A DNA stretch of 64,000 bases from Actinomyces weissii (GCF_016598775.1 NZ_CP066802.1:558001-622000); one strand, 5' to 3'. Numbered from the stretch's first letter, positions 44,727 through 54,604 are shown. Numbers and translations are program-made. The notes: generated by a model not told the origin, from the sequence alone.

Positions 44727-45857
44727 ATGCAAGAAGCCGCCTCAGAACCCGTACCCCAGACATCTCCCAGGGCGTCCAGGATCGCCCGGGTGCTCCTGCC
44801 CCGCTGGCTGCGGGTAAGCGCCCCGCTGGTGCTGGTGCTGCTGGGGGTGGCCGTGCTGCTCTACCCGGTGCTGGCCACCCAGCACAACAACGCCGACCAG
44901 CAGCGGCTGGCCAGCATGTACACGGCCCGCATGGAGGCTGTAGGACCCGACCTGCTAGGGCAGGAGATCACCTCCGCCGAGGAGTACAACACCAACCTGG
45001 AGTCCTCACCGATCCTGGACCCCTGGTTGGAGTCCCAGCGCCCCGACACCCCCCGCTACCAGGACTACCTGCGTGAGCTGGACGTGGACGAGGTCATGGG
45101 GCGGGTCACCATCCCCTCCATCCACGTGGACCTGCCGATCTACCACGGCACCCAGCCCAGCACCCTGAACAAGGGTATCGGCCACCTGTTCGGCACCTCC
45201 CTGCCTGTGGGAGGCGCCTCCACCCACTCAGTCATCACCGGGCACACCGGCCTGGGCACCGCCACCATGTTCGACAACCTGGTGGACCTCTCCAAGGATG
45301 ACGTGTTCTACGTGTCCGTGGCCGGGCGCACGCTGCGCTACCAGGTGGTGGACATCCAGGTGGTCCTGCCCACCGAGACCCAGTCCCTGGAGGAGGCCCC
45401 TGGGCGCGACCTGGTCACCCTCATCACCTGCACCCCGTACGGCGTCAACAGCCACCGCCTGCTGGTCACCGGCGAGCGTGTGCCCGCTGACCCCGTCGAG
45501 GCCGCCGCTGACGCCGCCCGCGCCCTGCCCGCCCCCATGCAGACCTGGCAGGTGGCGATCATCTGGGTGGTGGTCGCGGTCCTGAGCGTGGTCGCCCTGG
45601 TGCTGCTGGCCACCTTGCGAGCCGCCCTGCTGCGGCGTCGTCGGCTCACGGACGGCCCCGGCCCTGACGACCAGGGTGGCGGTGGCGACGGCGGCCTGGA
45701 CCCCAGCCCCGCCGACCCCAGCGCACCCCTGCAAGGTGGTCGGCTGCCGCAGCCGCCTGTGCCGGAACGTAGCGACCTGTCAGGGAGCAGCCTCCCCGCC
45801 GTCAAACCAGACGTTGCAGACCTCGCGGAGCACGAGCGTCTGCCGATGCCGGTGTGA
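44727..45857 (+). CDS. Class C sortase (pilus polymerase) 1
   Basis: ATG 44727 is five bases after GGAG (44718-44721); an adjoining GTG at 44724 is possible. The 376-residue transpeptidase has an N-terminal membrane helix and a lid with a DPW motif (ILDPWLES), as in class C sortases that block their own active site. Catalytic-type residues are His in VITGHTGLG, Cys in LVTLITC and Arg in HRLLVTGE. A second membrane helix and a long Gly/Pro-rich basic tail follow. It cleaves LPxTG and joins the C-terminal Thr to the pilin-motif Lys of the next pilin. It follows the two pilins and is probably their polymerase. Confidence 0.93.
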   Translation: MQEAASEPVPQTSPRASRIARVLLPRWLRVSAPLVLVLLGVAVLLYPVLATQHNNADQQRLASMYTARMEAVGPDLLGQEITSAEEYNTNLESSPILDPWLESQRPDTPRYQDYLRELDVDEVMGRVTIPSIHVDLPIYHGTQPSTLNKGIGHLFGTSLPVGGASTHSVITGHTGLGTATMFDNLVDLSKDDVFYVSVAGRTLRYQVVDIQVVLPTETQSLEEAPGRDLVTLITCTPYGVNSHRLLVTGERVPADPVEAAADAARALPAPMQTWQVAIIWVVVAVLSVVALVLLATLRAALLRRRRLTDGPGPDDQGGGGDGGLDPSPADPSAPLQGGRLPQPPVPERSDLSGSSLPAVKPDVADLAEHERLPMPV

Positions 45858-45915
45858 GGTGCCAAGCCGCTAGCTCCGGCCTTCGTCAGCTGCCCCAAGG
45901 AACCAGGAGAAGTAC

Positions 45916-48825
45916 ATGCCCGCACAAGGAAGGCCCAGCCTGCGCAGGAACCTGTGCCTCATCATGCTGGGATGCGCCTTGGCCGTTAGCTCCCTGCTGG
46001 GGCAAGGGCTGACAGCCCCGGCAGCCCAGGCGGCCCCTACCGAGCTGCCCGCAGTATTTGCCACAGGTGGGGTCGGTCAGTACAAGGACGTCATCCAGTG
46101 GCTCCAGTGGGGTGACTACGAGACCCAGTTCAAAGGCAATGACCGCCCGGACGTGCCCGTGCTGGACCGTGGACAGACCCGCACCTTCCGCAACGTGCGT
46201 GCGTTGGGACCCGGGCAGAGCCTGCACACGGTGTGCACCCTGAGCAACCTCAAGCACCTGGGGCACGGCAGCAAGCGGGACGACGGCTCCCCCCTGACCA
46301 GCGCCCAGGCATACGGGCCCCTAGTGGCCACGATCCCGGGTACCTGGGCCGGAGACGTGCTGGACAACCTGTACAACGTGGGCGGTCCCTCCGAGCCCAG
46401 GCCTAAGCCCTGGCACGTGAAGCGCAACGGCCAGGTGGTGGAGGACTGGAACGCCCCGACACCTCGGTACCCGATCGACTACGTGAACAAGAACCAGATG
46501 GTGATCGGCCTGGCCAACGGCTACGCCTACAACGGAGGCAACGCCAAGAACAGCAGCGAGATCTGGGGCAGCCCCGGAACGGACCGGGCACCAACTGGCT
46601 ATAACTCCCGGCTGAGTTTTGACTACTCCTGCACGGCTGAGCTGGAGACCCCCAGCGGCAGCGTCCCGGTACCCGTGAACGGCCTGGTCTTTGCTGACGC
46701 CGAAGCCTCCTCCAAGCGCTCAGGCACCAGAGGCAGTGACGGCAAGCTCCGTGACGAGTGGGCTGACGAGTGGGTACAGGCCTCCACCAGCCAGCGGGTC
46801 ACCTGGCGCGTGCTGGAGCGGGGGCGCTCCTCCAACTGCACCACGGCTGATGGCAGCCGGGTCACCACCAACGCCGAGCTCAGCGAGCGAGGTCGCACCC
46901 TGCGGCTGATGCCCAGCAGCAGCGAGTGCGTCTACCAGAACGGTGGCTCCTACTCCAACCCCAACGGCATTGGTGGACCCGCTGCGGTGATGCTCATGGA
47001 AGGGGCTACCTCAGCCACCGTGACCATTCAGGGTGCAGGCTACTCCGCGGTCGCTCTGGGGCTGGTCCTGTCAGCTGACTTCGGTGACGCCCCGCAGAGC
47101 TACGGCACCGCCTCCTCCCTGTTCCAGCCTAAGTGGCAGGAAGGGGAGGTGAACCGCACGCGCGACGCCTTCATTGGGAGCCGGGCGATTCTGCGTGCCG
47201 ACCCCTCCACCCCCCGCCTGGGGCAGGAGGTGGACGCAGAGCACCACCAGGTCTTCTCCGCCGGGGCCGACGCCGACGACGAGGCGTCAGACCGTCAGTC
47301 CGTGGACGACGAGGACGGCCTCACCAGTGCCGCCGACCTGCGCCTGGTGGTGGCCCCCGGGGCACAGATCAGCAGGCAGGTCTCCTGCGGCGGTGACGGC
47401 AAGGTCCTGGGCTGGGTGGACTGGAACCACAACGGCACCTTTGACGACGCCGAGAAGTCTGACGTCCGTTCCTGCCGCGGCGGTCAGGCCACCATCACCT
47501 GGACCGTGCCCGCGGACGTAGCCGTGGGCGGCACAGGCGGCCTGGCGGAGGTCGGCTCGTACATGCGGCTGCGCATCACCGCCGACGCCGAGCTGCCCGG
47601 TCCCACTGGCGCTACCGCTACCGGCGAGGTGGAGGACTACGCCGTCACTGTGGTACCGGCGGCGATGGTCAGCCTGGTCAAGGAGGTCAAGGACCCCCAA
47701 GGAGTTGCTGGCGGCACCGGCAACCTGCTGGCCCCCCAGCAGTGGGAGCTGGCGCTGACCCAAGGGAGCCGGCGTGTTACAGGGAACGGGCGGGTGGATT
47801 CCACGGTGATGGCCGCCGGTACGGTCAAGCTCTCGGAGACTGGACGGTCTGCGGGGGCCCGCCAGGGCTACAGCCTGGCTGGGGCCAGCTGTGCACCCCA
47901 CCCCAGCAGCACCAAGCCGCTGCGCTCACGCCTGTCCGCTGACGGCACCAGCCTGACCCTGGTTGAGGGGGAGTGGGTGGTGTGCACCCTGACCAACTCG
48001 CCCCAGCCCGGTGCCCTGGTGTGGAGCAAGGTGGACCCCACGGGGGCACCGATCACCACCGGCGCCTCCTCCTGGCAGCTGCGTGGACCTGGCGTGCCTA
48101 GCGGCACGGTGATTGACGACTGTGTGCAGGCGCCCTGCCGGGGAACCGGCCCCCGCGACCTTGACCCCCAGACGGGGCGGCTCCGGGTGGAGGGCCTCAG
48201 CTGGGGCAGCTACTCGGTCACCGAGCGGAGCGCGCCCCGGGGATACCAGGCTGCACAAGGTTCTTTCTCCTTTGAGGAGCTGGGGGCGCAGCGCCTGGAG
48301 GCACACCTGCAGGCAGCCTCTGGGGTGCTGGATGGTGGGGTGGTCAACTCCCCGGTCACCGGGCAGGTCAGCTGGTCCAAGGTGGACGCTGCGGACCAGC
48401 GTCCCCTGGGCGGCTCCAGCTGGGCCCTGACCGGTCCGGGGGTTCCCGCCGCCACCGTGGTGGCGGACTGCGGGCAGGACCCCTGCCTGGGCGGCCAGTG
48501 GCGGGACACGGACCCCCGGGCCGGCCACCTCCGGGTCACGGGCCTGGGACTGGGTAGTTATCAGCTGGTGGAGTCGGCCGCCCCGGCTGGCTACCGGCTA
48601 GACACCACCGCCCACCCCTTCACACTGAGTGCCCAGGCACCACAGCACACCTTCCCGCAGCCTTTTACCAACCGGAAGACCTCGGTACCGGCCTTGCCGT
48701 TGACAGGCGGGACAGGCGCGGACGTGTTCCTGGCGGGCGGACTGCTGCTGGCGGTTGCGGCCCTGGGAACGGGCCTGCTGCGGCGTCGTCGGAATCTGCG
48801 CCTGACAGCGAAGGAGGTCTGCTGA
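45916..48825 (+). CDS. LPxTG surface adhesin, probable pilus tip protein 2 (GEVED and Cna-B-like domains)
   Basis: ATG 45916 follows AGGAGA at 45905-45910. The 969-residue product is a paralogue of the adhesin at 36656. It has a signal peptide ending near AQAA, an adhesin-like N-terminal region opening YKDVIQWLQWGD, and a GEVED domain (FGDAPQSYGT, WVDWNHNGTFDDAE, TGEVEDYAV). Three Cna-B-like domains follow, the last two with YSVTERSAPRGY and YQLVESAAPAGY. LPLTGG, a membrane helix and RRRR complete the sorting signal. The N-terminal sequence differs much more from copy 1 than the C-terminal repeats do, so the two tips may bind different ligands. It stands between the two sortases and is tightly linked to the second. 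Confidence 0.88.
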   Translation: MPAQGRPSLRRNLCLIMLGCALAVSSLLGQGLTAPAAQAAPTELPAVFATGGVGQYKDVIQWLQWGDYETQFKGNDRPDVPVLDRGQTRTFRNVRALGPGQSLHTVCTLSNLKHLGHGSKRDDGSPLTSAQAYGPLVATIPGTWAGDVLDNLYNVGGPSEPRPKPWHVKRNGQVVEDWNAPTPRYPIDYVNKNQMVIGLANGYAYNGGNAKNSSEIWGSPGTDRAPTGYNSRLSFDYSCTAELETPSGSVPVPVNGLVFADAEASSKRSGTRGSDGKLRDEWADEWVQASTSQRVTWRVLERGRSSNCTTADGSRVTTNAELSERGRTLRLMPSSSECVYQNGGSYSNPNGIGGPAAVMLMEGATSATVTIQGAGYSAVALGLVLSADFGDAPQSYGTASSLFQPKWQEGEVNRTRDAFIGSRAILRADPSTPRLGQEVDAEHHQVFSAGADADDEASDRQSVDDEDGLTSAADLRLVVAPGAQISRQVSCGGDGKVLGWVDWNHNGTFDDAEKSDVRSCRGGQATITWTVPADVAVGGTGGLAEVGSYMRLRITADAELPGPTGATATGEVEDYAVTVVPAAMVSLVKEVKDPQGVAGGTGNLLAPQQWELALTQGSRRVTGNGRVDSTVMAAGTVKLSETGRSAGARQGYSLAGASCAPHPSSTKPLRSRLSADGTSLTLVEGEWVVCTLTNSPQPGALVWSKVDPTGAPITTGASSWQLRGPGVPSGTVIDDCVQAPCRGTGPRDLDPQTGRLRVEGLSWGSYSVTERSAPRGYQAAQGSFSFEELGAQRLEAHLQAASGVLDGGVVNSPVTGQVSWSKVDAADQRPLGGSSWALTGPGVPAATVVADCGQDPCLGGQWRDTDPRAGHLRVTGLGLGSYQLVESAAPAGYRLDTTAHPFTLSAQAPQHTFPQPFTNRKTSVPALPLTGGTGADVFLAGGLLLAVAALGTGLLRRRRNLRLTAKEVC

Positions 48826-48826
48826 G

Positions 48827-49816
48827 ATGACCGCTGTACGCACCGTCCCGCGTCACGCGCGGGCCCGGGGACGGGCGGCCCGGGGCAAGCAGGGGCAGAA
48901 GTGGCGGCTGTCCTGGCTGTCCCTGCTGACCGCCCTGCTGGCCACTGTTGGTATGGGGCTCTTCTCCTACCCCAGCGTCGCGGCCTGGATCAGTCAGTAC
49001 AACCAGTCCCAGATCGTGCACGACTACGAGGAGCAGGTCTCCCACGCCAAGCCGGAGGCCAGCGACCAGGTCAAGCAGGCCCATGCGTACAACCAGGCGC
49101 TGTCCGTGGGAGCCGTACTGGAGGCCAACACCAACGTGCCCACCGGTGATGGCACCAGCTCGGACGAGACCCTGCGCTACAACCGCATCCTGGACGCCAA
49201 CGGGGCCGGGCTGATGGCCCGCCTGCGCATCCCCAAGATCGACCTGGACCTGCCGATCTACCACGGCACCAGCGAGGAGACCCTGCTGGCGGGCCTGGGG
49301 CACCTGGAAGGCACCTCCCTGCCTGTCGGTGGGGACTCCACCCGGTCAGTGGTCACCGGTCACCGGGGCCTGGCCAACGCCACCATGTTCACCAACCTGG
49401 ACCAGGTGGAGGTGGGGGACACCTTCGTCATGGAGGTGTTTGGGGAGGTGCTCACCTACCGGGTCTTTGACAAGCAGGTGGTGGAGCCGGAGGAGACCGA
49501 GTCGCTCCGGGCGGTGCCTGGCAAGGACCTGGCCACGCTGGTCACCTGCACGCCCCTGGGCATCAACACCCACCGCATCCTCGTGACCGGGGAGCGGGTG
49601 ACCCCCACCCCGGTCAAGGACGTGCAGGCCGCAGGTGCCAAGCCGGATATCCCGGGCTTCCCCTGGTGGGCTGTGTGGCTCAGTGCGGGAATGACCCTGG
49701 TGGTCCTGTACGTGTGGCGCTCGGGCTACCCGGTGCGACGCCGGGGCGGGCGTGCGGAAGGGGCCGAGGCGGGGCGGCGTCGCCGCCTCTTTGCCCGGCG
49801 TACCGGCAGACGCTAA
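48827..49816 (+). CDS. Class C-like sortase 2
   Basis: The ATG is one base beyond the stop of the tip gene and uses AAGGAGG at 48811-48817. The 329-residue enzyme has an N-terminal membrane helix, His in VVTGHRGLA, Cys in LATLVTC and Arg in HRILVTGER. A C-terminal membrane helix and a basic Arg-rich tail follow. In the lid region it reads RILDANGAG where sortase 1 has the DPW element, so the self-blocking lid may differ or be lost. It is probably dedicated to the second tip protein or to the large protein downstream. Confidence 0.92.
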   Translation: MTAVRTVPRHARARGRAARGKQGQKWRLSWLSLLTALLATVGMGLFSYPSVAAWISQYNQSQIVHDYEEQVSHAKPEASDQVKQAHAYNQALSVGAVLEANTNVPTGDGTSSDETLRYNRILDANGAGLMARLRIPKIDLDLPIYHGTSEETLLAGLGHLEGTSLPVGGDSTRSVVTGHRGLANATMFTNLDQVEVGDTFVMEVFGEVLTYRVFDKQVVEPEETESLRAVPGKDLATLVTCTPLGINTHRILVTGERVTPTPVKDVQAAGAKPDIPGFPWWAVWLSAGMTLVVLYVWRSGYPVRRRGGRAEGAEAGRRRRLFARRTGRR

Positions 49817-49929
49817 GCCGACGCCCGGGTGTTACCGAATCGTGCGTGGTTGCAGGCAATTGCCCTGTTAAGTTCTCAGACAGTACGTGCAAGTTAGTGC
49901 TTTCACTGGTGCAACAGATGGAGTCTCTG

Positions 49930-52900
49930 ATGCGAAATGCTCTCCAGACAACGGGCGGAGCCAAGGCGGCACGGGGCCGTAAAGGCTGGAGCCTGCGCCG
50001 CCTACGGGTTGCGGCCGCTGCTACAGCGGTCCTCTCAGCCACCTTGGTGGGTACGCTGCTAAGCCCCCTAGGGTCCCCCGCGGAGGCGGGCGCCACCACC
50101 CTGGAGGTGCAGCTGGGCGACACCACGGTGGAGGTAAAAAAAGTAACTACGGTGCATACCAGCAGCAAGCCCTGCCTGTACTACTACGGAGACGGCTCGG
50201 CAACCAGTAGCGGCACCGGGCCGGTTAAGGGCAGCAGCGGAGTCTATGCGGCCGTCAGCTACGGTCAGCCCAGTGTGGGTAACTGTCCTGACGACTACGG
50301 CAGCTCCCCAGAGAACACCGGACAGTCCTCCATGTCACTGAAGCCTTCAAGAATCAGCAAGGTTAATGCTGGGGAGACCTTCCTGATCGGCACCATGAGG
50401 CACATCAACAAGCCGATCTACAGTGGTGCCGACAACCTCAGGGCCAACTCGGCATACAAGGGGGAGTTCCGGATCCAGACGGCCGGAACCATCGACTCCG
50501 TCTTCCCCTGGACGGAGGTGGACACCGTAAACCGTTGCACGGCAAAGCTGGATAAGAACGGGCACATGGTGATCAAGGATCACGGCGGGTCCATAAACGA
50601 CCATGACAGGCGTGTCCGTACCGAGTACGCCTTCAACCTGCAACAGCAGGTAGGTCCGGTAGGCGGAGAGTACATCTACGACCATAAAGGCACCAAACTT
50701 TACCAGTCCAGCGCCGGGGACTACTACTTCTACACCAGTGATACAACTACCCTGTACGACGCCTTGGGGCAGGCCTGCTCTGACGACCACCTGACGATTA
50801 AGGCTGACCGCTCTGAGACCGTCTGGACCGACCCGGTCACCAAGATCAACTACCAGCTCAAGATCTGGGGATTCACCTTCGGGGGTGACAATGAGCAATG
50901 TGAAGCCAACCCGGGTAACAAGCGCCTGAACGAGTTCTTCGTGACCCCGGAGAAGCGCACCTCCTACGGCTGCCTGTACGGCTCCATCGAGCAGCTGCGG
51001 CCCATCACCTTCCAGGCCACCGCTAACGCGGACGAGTCCATCCGCCAGCAGCTGGGCACCCCACCCACCTTCAGGTACACCAACACCTCCGCTGACGGCT
51101 CCTACGGCAAGACGCACTGGGGACACACCCTGACCCCTCTCACCCCTACAGGCTGGGGGCTCGACAAGCCCTCCAACATCTCCCAGGAGTACACCCTGCT
51201 GGCCCCCAACGACCTGGCCGCCGTCACCCAGGACGAGCAGAACCTTCAGGCCGTTGTGCAGCAGGACGGCACTATCACCAGCTCCGGCTGGCACCTGACC
51301 GGGATCAAGTGCCTGTTCGTCCACCCGCCCCACAGCCCGCTGCTGCTCAACCGGGAGCACGGAGGCGGACGGCTGGACGAGTCCAGCAACGTGAACCGCA
51401 CTGCACGCAGCCTGCGGCTGGACCAGAGCGAGCTGGCCGTGGACTTCACCCAGGCCGCAGTCAACTGCACCTGGAACAACGAGTACGTGATCGCCAGCAC
51501 CACGCTGACCCTGGTCAACCAGGTGGACTCCGGCAGCGCCAACCCCAACGAGTGGACCCTCTCCGCCACGCCCAAGGAGGCTGGCCTGTTCGGCCAGAGG
51601 ACCATCACCGGCGCCTCCGGCAGCCCGGATGTCACCAACCAGAAGACCGCAGGTGGCACCTACCTGCTTGAAGTAGACAACGGCCCGAACGGCTACGTGC
51701 GCAGCGGCGAGTGGACCTGCAGCGGGGCCGACGTCAAGCAGGAGGGCGGCAAGACCTACGCCGTGCTCACCGGAGGCAGCGCCACCTGCACCGTCCGCCA
51801 CAAGGCAGGTAAGACCCCCGTCGCCGCCACCAAGACCGTCACCGGTGCCTCTGACGGTGCCACCCTGGAGAACTACCGGCTGTCCTACTCCTGCGGCCCC
51901 GCCAACGGCGGTGCGGCCGAGACCGGTAGCCTCGAGCTGCCCAAGGACGGCAGCCCCGTGCAGATCGCGGGCCTCCAGAGCGGAGCCACCTGCACCGTCA
52001 CCGAGCAGGTCCTGGACGACAGCGGCCTGGTGGTCGGTCGGAGCGGCACCTTCTCCTGGGGGGAGCCCACCTTCAGCGTGAAGATCGGCAAGACCGGCAA
52101 CCTGCAGGACGTTCAGACGACCCCGGTAGCCGCCGCGGGCGACAAGGGCCCGGGCGTAAGCTTCACGGTGCCTGACTCCACCCAGGGTGACCTGAGCATC
52201 GCCGTCACCAACAAGGTGGTGCCCCACGCCGCCGTAACCAAGGTCTTCAACAAGGTCGCCAAGGGCCAGGAGCTCAATGGTCGTGACACCTTCGACCAGA
52301 CCTACACGGTCAGGGTCTCCAACCCCTCCACCGTGCAGGAGCTCACCTACACCCTGGCCGACGCCACCAGCGTGCCCACCGGTACCACCGTCAACACCGT
52401 CACGGTCAACCGGCAGGACGGCCAGACCGTAACGGTGGCACCCGGCACCGCCAACTGGGAGACCCGCAACGTGCAGCTCCCCAAGGGCCAGGAGCACGTC
52501 TACACCGTCGTCGTGAACCTGAGTGCCCCTGACGCCGGTGTCCAGCCGGACGCCCGCCAGAAGTGTGACGCCCAGGCCGTGGCCGCCGGGAAGTTCGTGC
52601 GCAACACCGCCTCAGTGACCACCAAGGGGGACAGCACGGCCGTAGAGGCTGACGCCTGCGGCATGGTGCCCGCCAACCCCAAGTTCTCCCTGGCCAAGAC
52701 CCCGGTGGAGGTCACCCGGGAGCCGGGTGGCAACGGCTACGTGGCCAGCTACCAGGTCACCGTCACCAACACCTCCCAGGTGGACGCCAAGATCGTCGCT
52801 GACGTGCGCGACAAGCTGGACCTGCCTGCCTCCACCCAGGTATCCAAGGTGGAGGTGCGTGAGGGCGGCGTAGTCACCCAGACCTTCACCGGAACCGCCG

Positions 52901-54120
52901 TCAGCGCTGCCGGTGGCATGGTGCTGGCGCAGGCAGGCAGCGGGGAGACTCTGGCCAAGGCCGTCCCCGGGCAGCAGGAAGGAGGCAAGCGGGTACTGGG
53001 CGTGCAGGTCCACTTCACCGTCAACGCCGCCGACACCGGCTACCGGGCAGATGACTACACCTGTGGCAACCAGCGCACCGACGGTAAGCCCGCTGGCCTG
53101 GTGAACACCGCCCTCATGGACGGGGACACCGACGGCGAGGGCAACAACACCGCCTGCCTGTCCACCTCCGCGCTGCTGCACTTCTCCAAGGTCGTGGCGA
53201 CCCCGCCTGGCAACGGCTCGACCTTCGACGTCGGCTACACCGTGTCCGTGGTGAACCAGGGGGCCCTGCCGGGCAGCACCGGCAAGGTCGTGGACCAGCC
53301 CAGTTTCGCCCCCGGCCTGGTGGTCAAGAGGGTCACCGTGGCGAAGGGCGGCAAGAACCCCCAGGAGGTTCCGGCTGACAACGGCGGCTACCTGGTGACC
53401 GCCGGCGAGACCGTCGCCAGCGGCCAGACCCTGACCTGGGAGGTAGTGGTCACCGTCTCCGTGGACCCCTCCGTGCCGGGCTACTCGGACGCCTCCCTGG
53501 CCTGCGCCACCGACGCGGGTAGCGGGCTGCTCCAGGAAGGTCACGGCCTGCTCAACAAGCTGGTCACCGAGCCCGGCAAGGACGTGGATAAGCGGCCCAA
53601 CCACGACCTGGCCTGCAATGACGTGAGCCCGAACGCGGGACGGCGCGGCTTCACCGTCATCAAGAGCGGCTCCCAGGGCCTGCTTGAGGGCGCTGAGTTC
53701 AGCCTCTACGACACCAACCCCGTCACCCCAGGGGCCACCCCGGTGGTCGGCGGCGTGACCCCCAACGGGCAGAAGGGCTCCTTCAACGTGGCCCCCCAGC
53801 TCATCAACCGCGAGTACTGGCTGGTGGAGACCAAGGCCCCCGCAGGGCACAACCTGCTGGCCGAGCCGGTGCACTTCAAGGTCACCGACAAGGGCATCAT
53901 GGTGCTCAACGGCAACACCTTGGGCGTGTCCACCGCCACCGTCACGGCTGTCGCTGACCCCACGATCTTCGACACCATGACGATCGCCGACATTGAGTCT
54001 GCGCGCCTGCCGCTGTCGGGTGGGGCCGGGATCGTCCCCAACCTGGTGCTGGCTTCGCTGCTGCTCGGTGGGGCGGCCGCCATCAGCGCCCGCAGGTTCG
54101 TGCGCACGCGCCGGGCCTAG
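49930..54120 (+). CDS. Large multidomain surface protein with LPLSG sorting signal
   Basis: ATG 49930 lies six bases after GGAG (49920-49923); ATG 49918 is an alternative. The 1396 residues have a signal peptide and a 480-residue N-terminal part rich in Tyr/Gly with several cysteines, probably the binding region. Next are beta-sandwich repeats: two Cys-bearing Ig-like units near 51490-52100 that resemble DUF5979-type domains, and three DUF11-like repeats near 52220-53640. A Cna-B domain with E-box YWLVETKAPAG ends the series. The anchor reads LPLSGG, with Ser in place of the usual Thr, before a membrane helix and RTRR. It could be a tip protein, an accessory subunit or an independent adhesin on a stalk. 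It closes the pilus island. Confidence 0.83.
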   Translation: MRNALQTTGGAKAARGRKGWSLRRLRVAAAATAVLSATLVGTLLSPLGSPAEAGATTLEVQLGDTTVEVKKVTTVHTSSKPCLYYYGDGSATSSGTGPVKGSSGVYAAVSYGQPSVGNCPDDYGSSPENTGQSSMSLKPSRISKVNAGETFLIGTMRHINKPIYSGADNLRANSAYKGEFRIQTAGTIDSVFPWTEVDTVNRCTAKLDKNGHMVIKDHGGSINDHDRRVRTEYAFNLQQQVGPVGGEYIYDHKGTKLYQSSAGDYYFYTSDTTTLYDALGQACSDDHLTIKADRSETVWTDPVTKINYQLKIWGFTFGGDNEQCEANPGNKRLNEFFVTPEKRTSYGCLYGSIEQLRPITFQATANADESIRQQLGTPPTFRYTNTSADGSYGKTHWGHTLTPLTPTGWGLDKPSNISQEYTLLAPNDLAAVTQDEQNLQAVVQQDGTITSSGWHLTGIKCLFVHPPHSPLLLNREHGGGRLDESSNVNRTARSLRLDQSELAVDFTQAAVNCTWNNEYVIASTTLTLVNQVDSGSANPNEWTLSATPKEAGLFGQRTITGASGSPDVTNQKTAGGTYLLEVDNGPNGYVRSGEWTCSGADVKQEGGKTYAVLTGGSATCTVRHKAGKTPVAATKTVTGASDGATLENYRLSYSCGPANGGAAETGSLELPKDGSPVQIAGLQSGATCTVTEQVLDDSGLVVGRSGTFSWGEPTFSVKIGKTGNLQDVQTTPVAAAGDKGPGVSFTVPDSTQGDLSIAVTNKVVPHAAVTKVFNKVAKGQELNGRDTFDQTYTVRVSNPSTVQELTYTLADATSVPTGTTVNTVTVNRQDGQTVTVAPGTANWETRNVQLPKGQEHVYTVVVNLSAPDAGVQPDARQKCDAQAVAAGKFVRNTASVTTKGDSTAVEADACGMVPANPKFSLAKTPVEVTREPGGNGYVASYQVTVTNTSQVDAKIVADVRDKLDLPASTQVSKVEVREGGVVTQTFTGTAVSAAGGMVLAQAGSGETLAKAVPGQQEGGKRVLGVQVHFTVNAADTGYRADDYTCGNQRTDGKPAGLVNTALMDGDTDGEGNNTACLSTSALLHFSKVVATPPGNGSTFDVGYTVSVVNQGALPGSTGKVVDQPSFAPGLVVKRVTVAKGGKNPQEVPADNGGYLVTAGETVASGQTLTWEVVVTVSVDPSVPGYSDASLACATDAGSGLLQEGHGLLNKLVTEPGKDVDKRPNHDLACNDVSPNAGRRGFTVIKSGSQGLLEGAEFSLYDTNPVTPGATPVVGGVTPNGQKGSFNVAPQLINREYWLVETKAPAGHNLLAEPVHFKVTDKGIMVLNGNTLGVSTATVTAVADPTIFDTMTIADIESARLPLSGGAGIVPNLVLASLLLGGAAAISARRFVRTRRA

Positions 54121-54140
54121 CCACAGGCCCCAGCGGGGGA

Positions 54141-54175
54141 GCGGCCCGCCCTGGCTCTGAGCCGGGGCGGGCCGC
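54141..54175 (+). terminator. Hairpin after the large surface protein gene
   Basis: A perfect 10-bp stem (54141-54150 with 54166-54175) with further pairing inside its loop begins 20 bases after the stop codon. There is no T-run. It is the likely end of the pilus transcripts. Confidence 0.5.
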
Positions 54176-54180
54176 GCTCT

Positions 54181-54325
54181 GAGTTGGGGTGGTGCGGTGT
54201 GTGCACCGAGTTGGTGTGGTGCGAGCTCTGGTGCGGTGCGTGTTTTGAGCTGGTGCGGTGCGTGTTTTGAGCTGGTGCGGTGTGGCGCGGGCTCTGAGCT
54301 GGGGTGGTGCAGGCTCTGAGGTAGT
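54181..54325. repeat. Degenerate 22-bp tandem repeat, GT-rich
   Basis: Two adjoining copies of a 22-bp unit near 54230-54275 are identical (each contains GTGTTTTGAGCTG). Less perfect copies with GAGCT/CTGAG cores surround them. The tract is noncoding and lies between the last surface protein gene and a 63-bp palindrome. It resembles a minisatellite that could vary in length. Confidence 0.7.
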
Positions 54326-54394
54326 GCTGGCCGCCGCCGTCTGCAGGTGGCTGCAGGCCTGGAGGTGGACGATGAGGACGGCCTGCCATCGGCG

Positions 54395-54457
54395 ACCTGT
54401 GCATTTTGGCTCGACTTGTGCCGAAATGCCGCACCAGTCGAGCCAAAATGCACAAGT
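54395..54457. repeat. 63-bp palindromic repeat, copy 2
   Basis: Same length and outer arms as copy 1. The inner stem reads GGCTCGAC in place of GGCGCGAG, with the matching change on the other arm, so pairing is kept. A few mismatches are present, including C for T at the third base of the left end. Confidence 0.93.
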
Positions 54458-54604
54458 GGAGTGGGGAAGACAGAGGACCTCGCCTGTCGGAGCCATAACG
54501 TGAGCGCCTGTCTGCTAGCTGCTTGCCTCCCGGTGGGCTAGCACTGCGTTACGGCTTCTCGATCCGCAGCTGTTTCCGATTCAGCCGCTCCTGCCGCACC
54601 AAGG

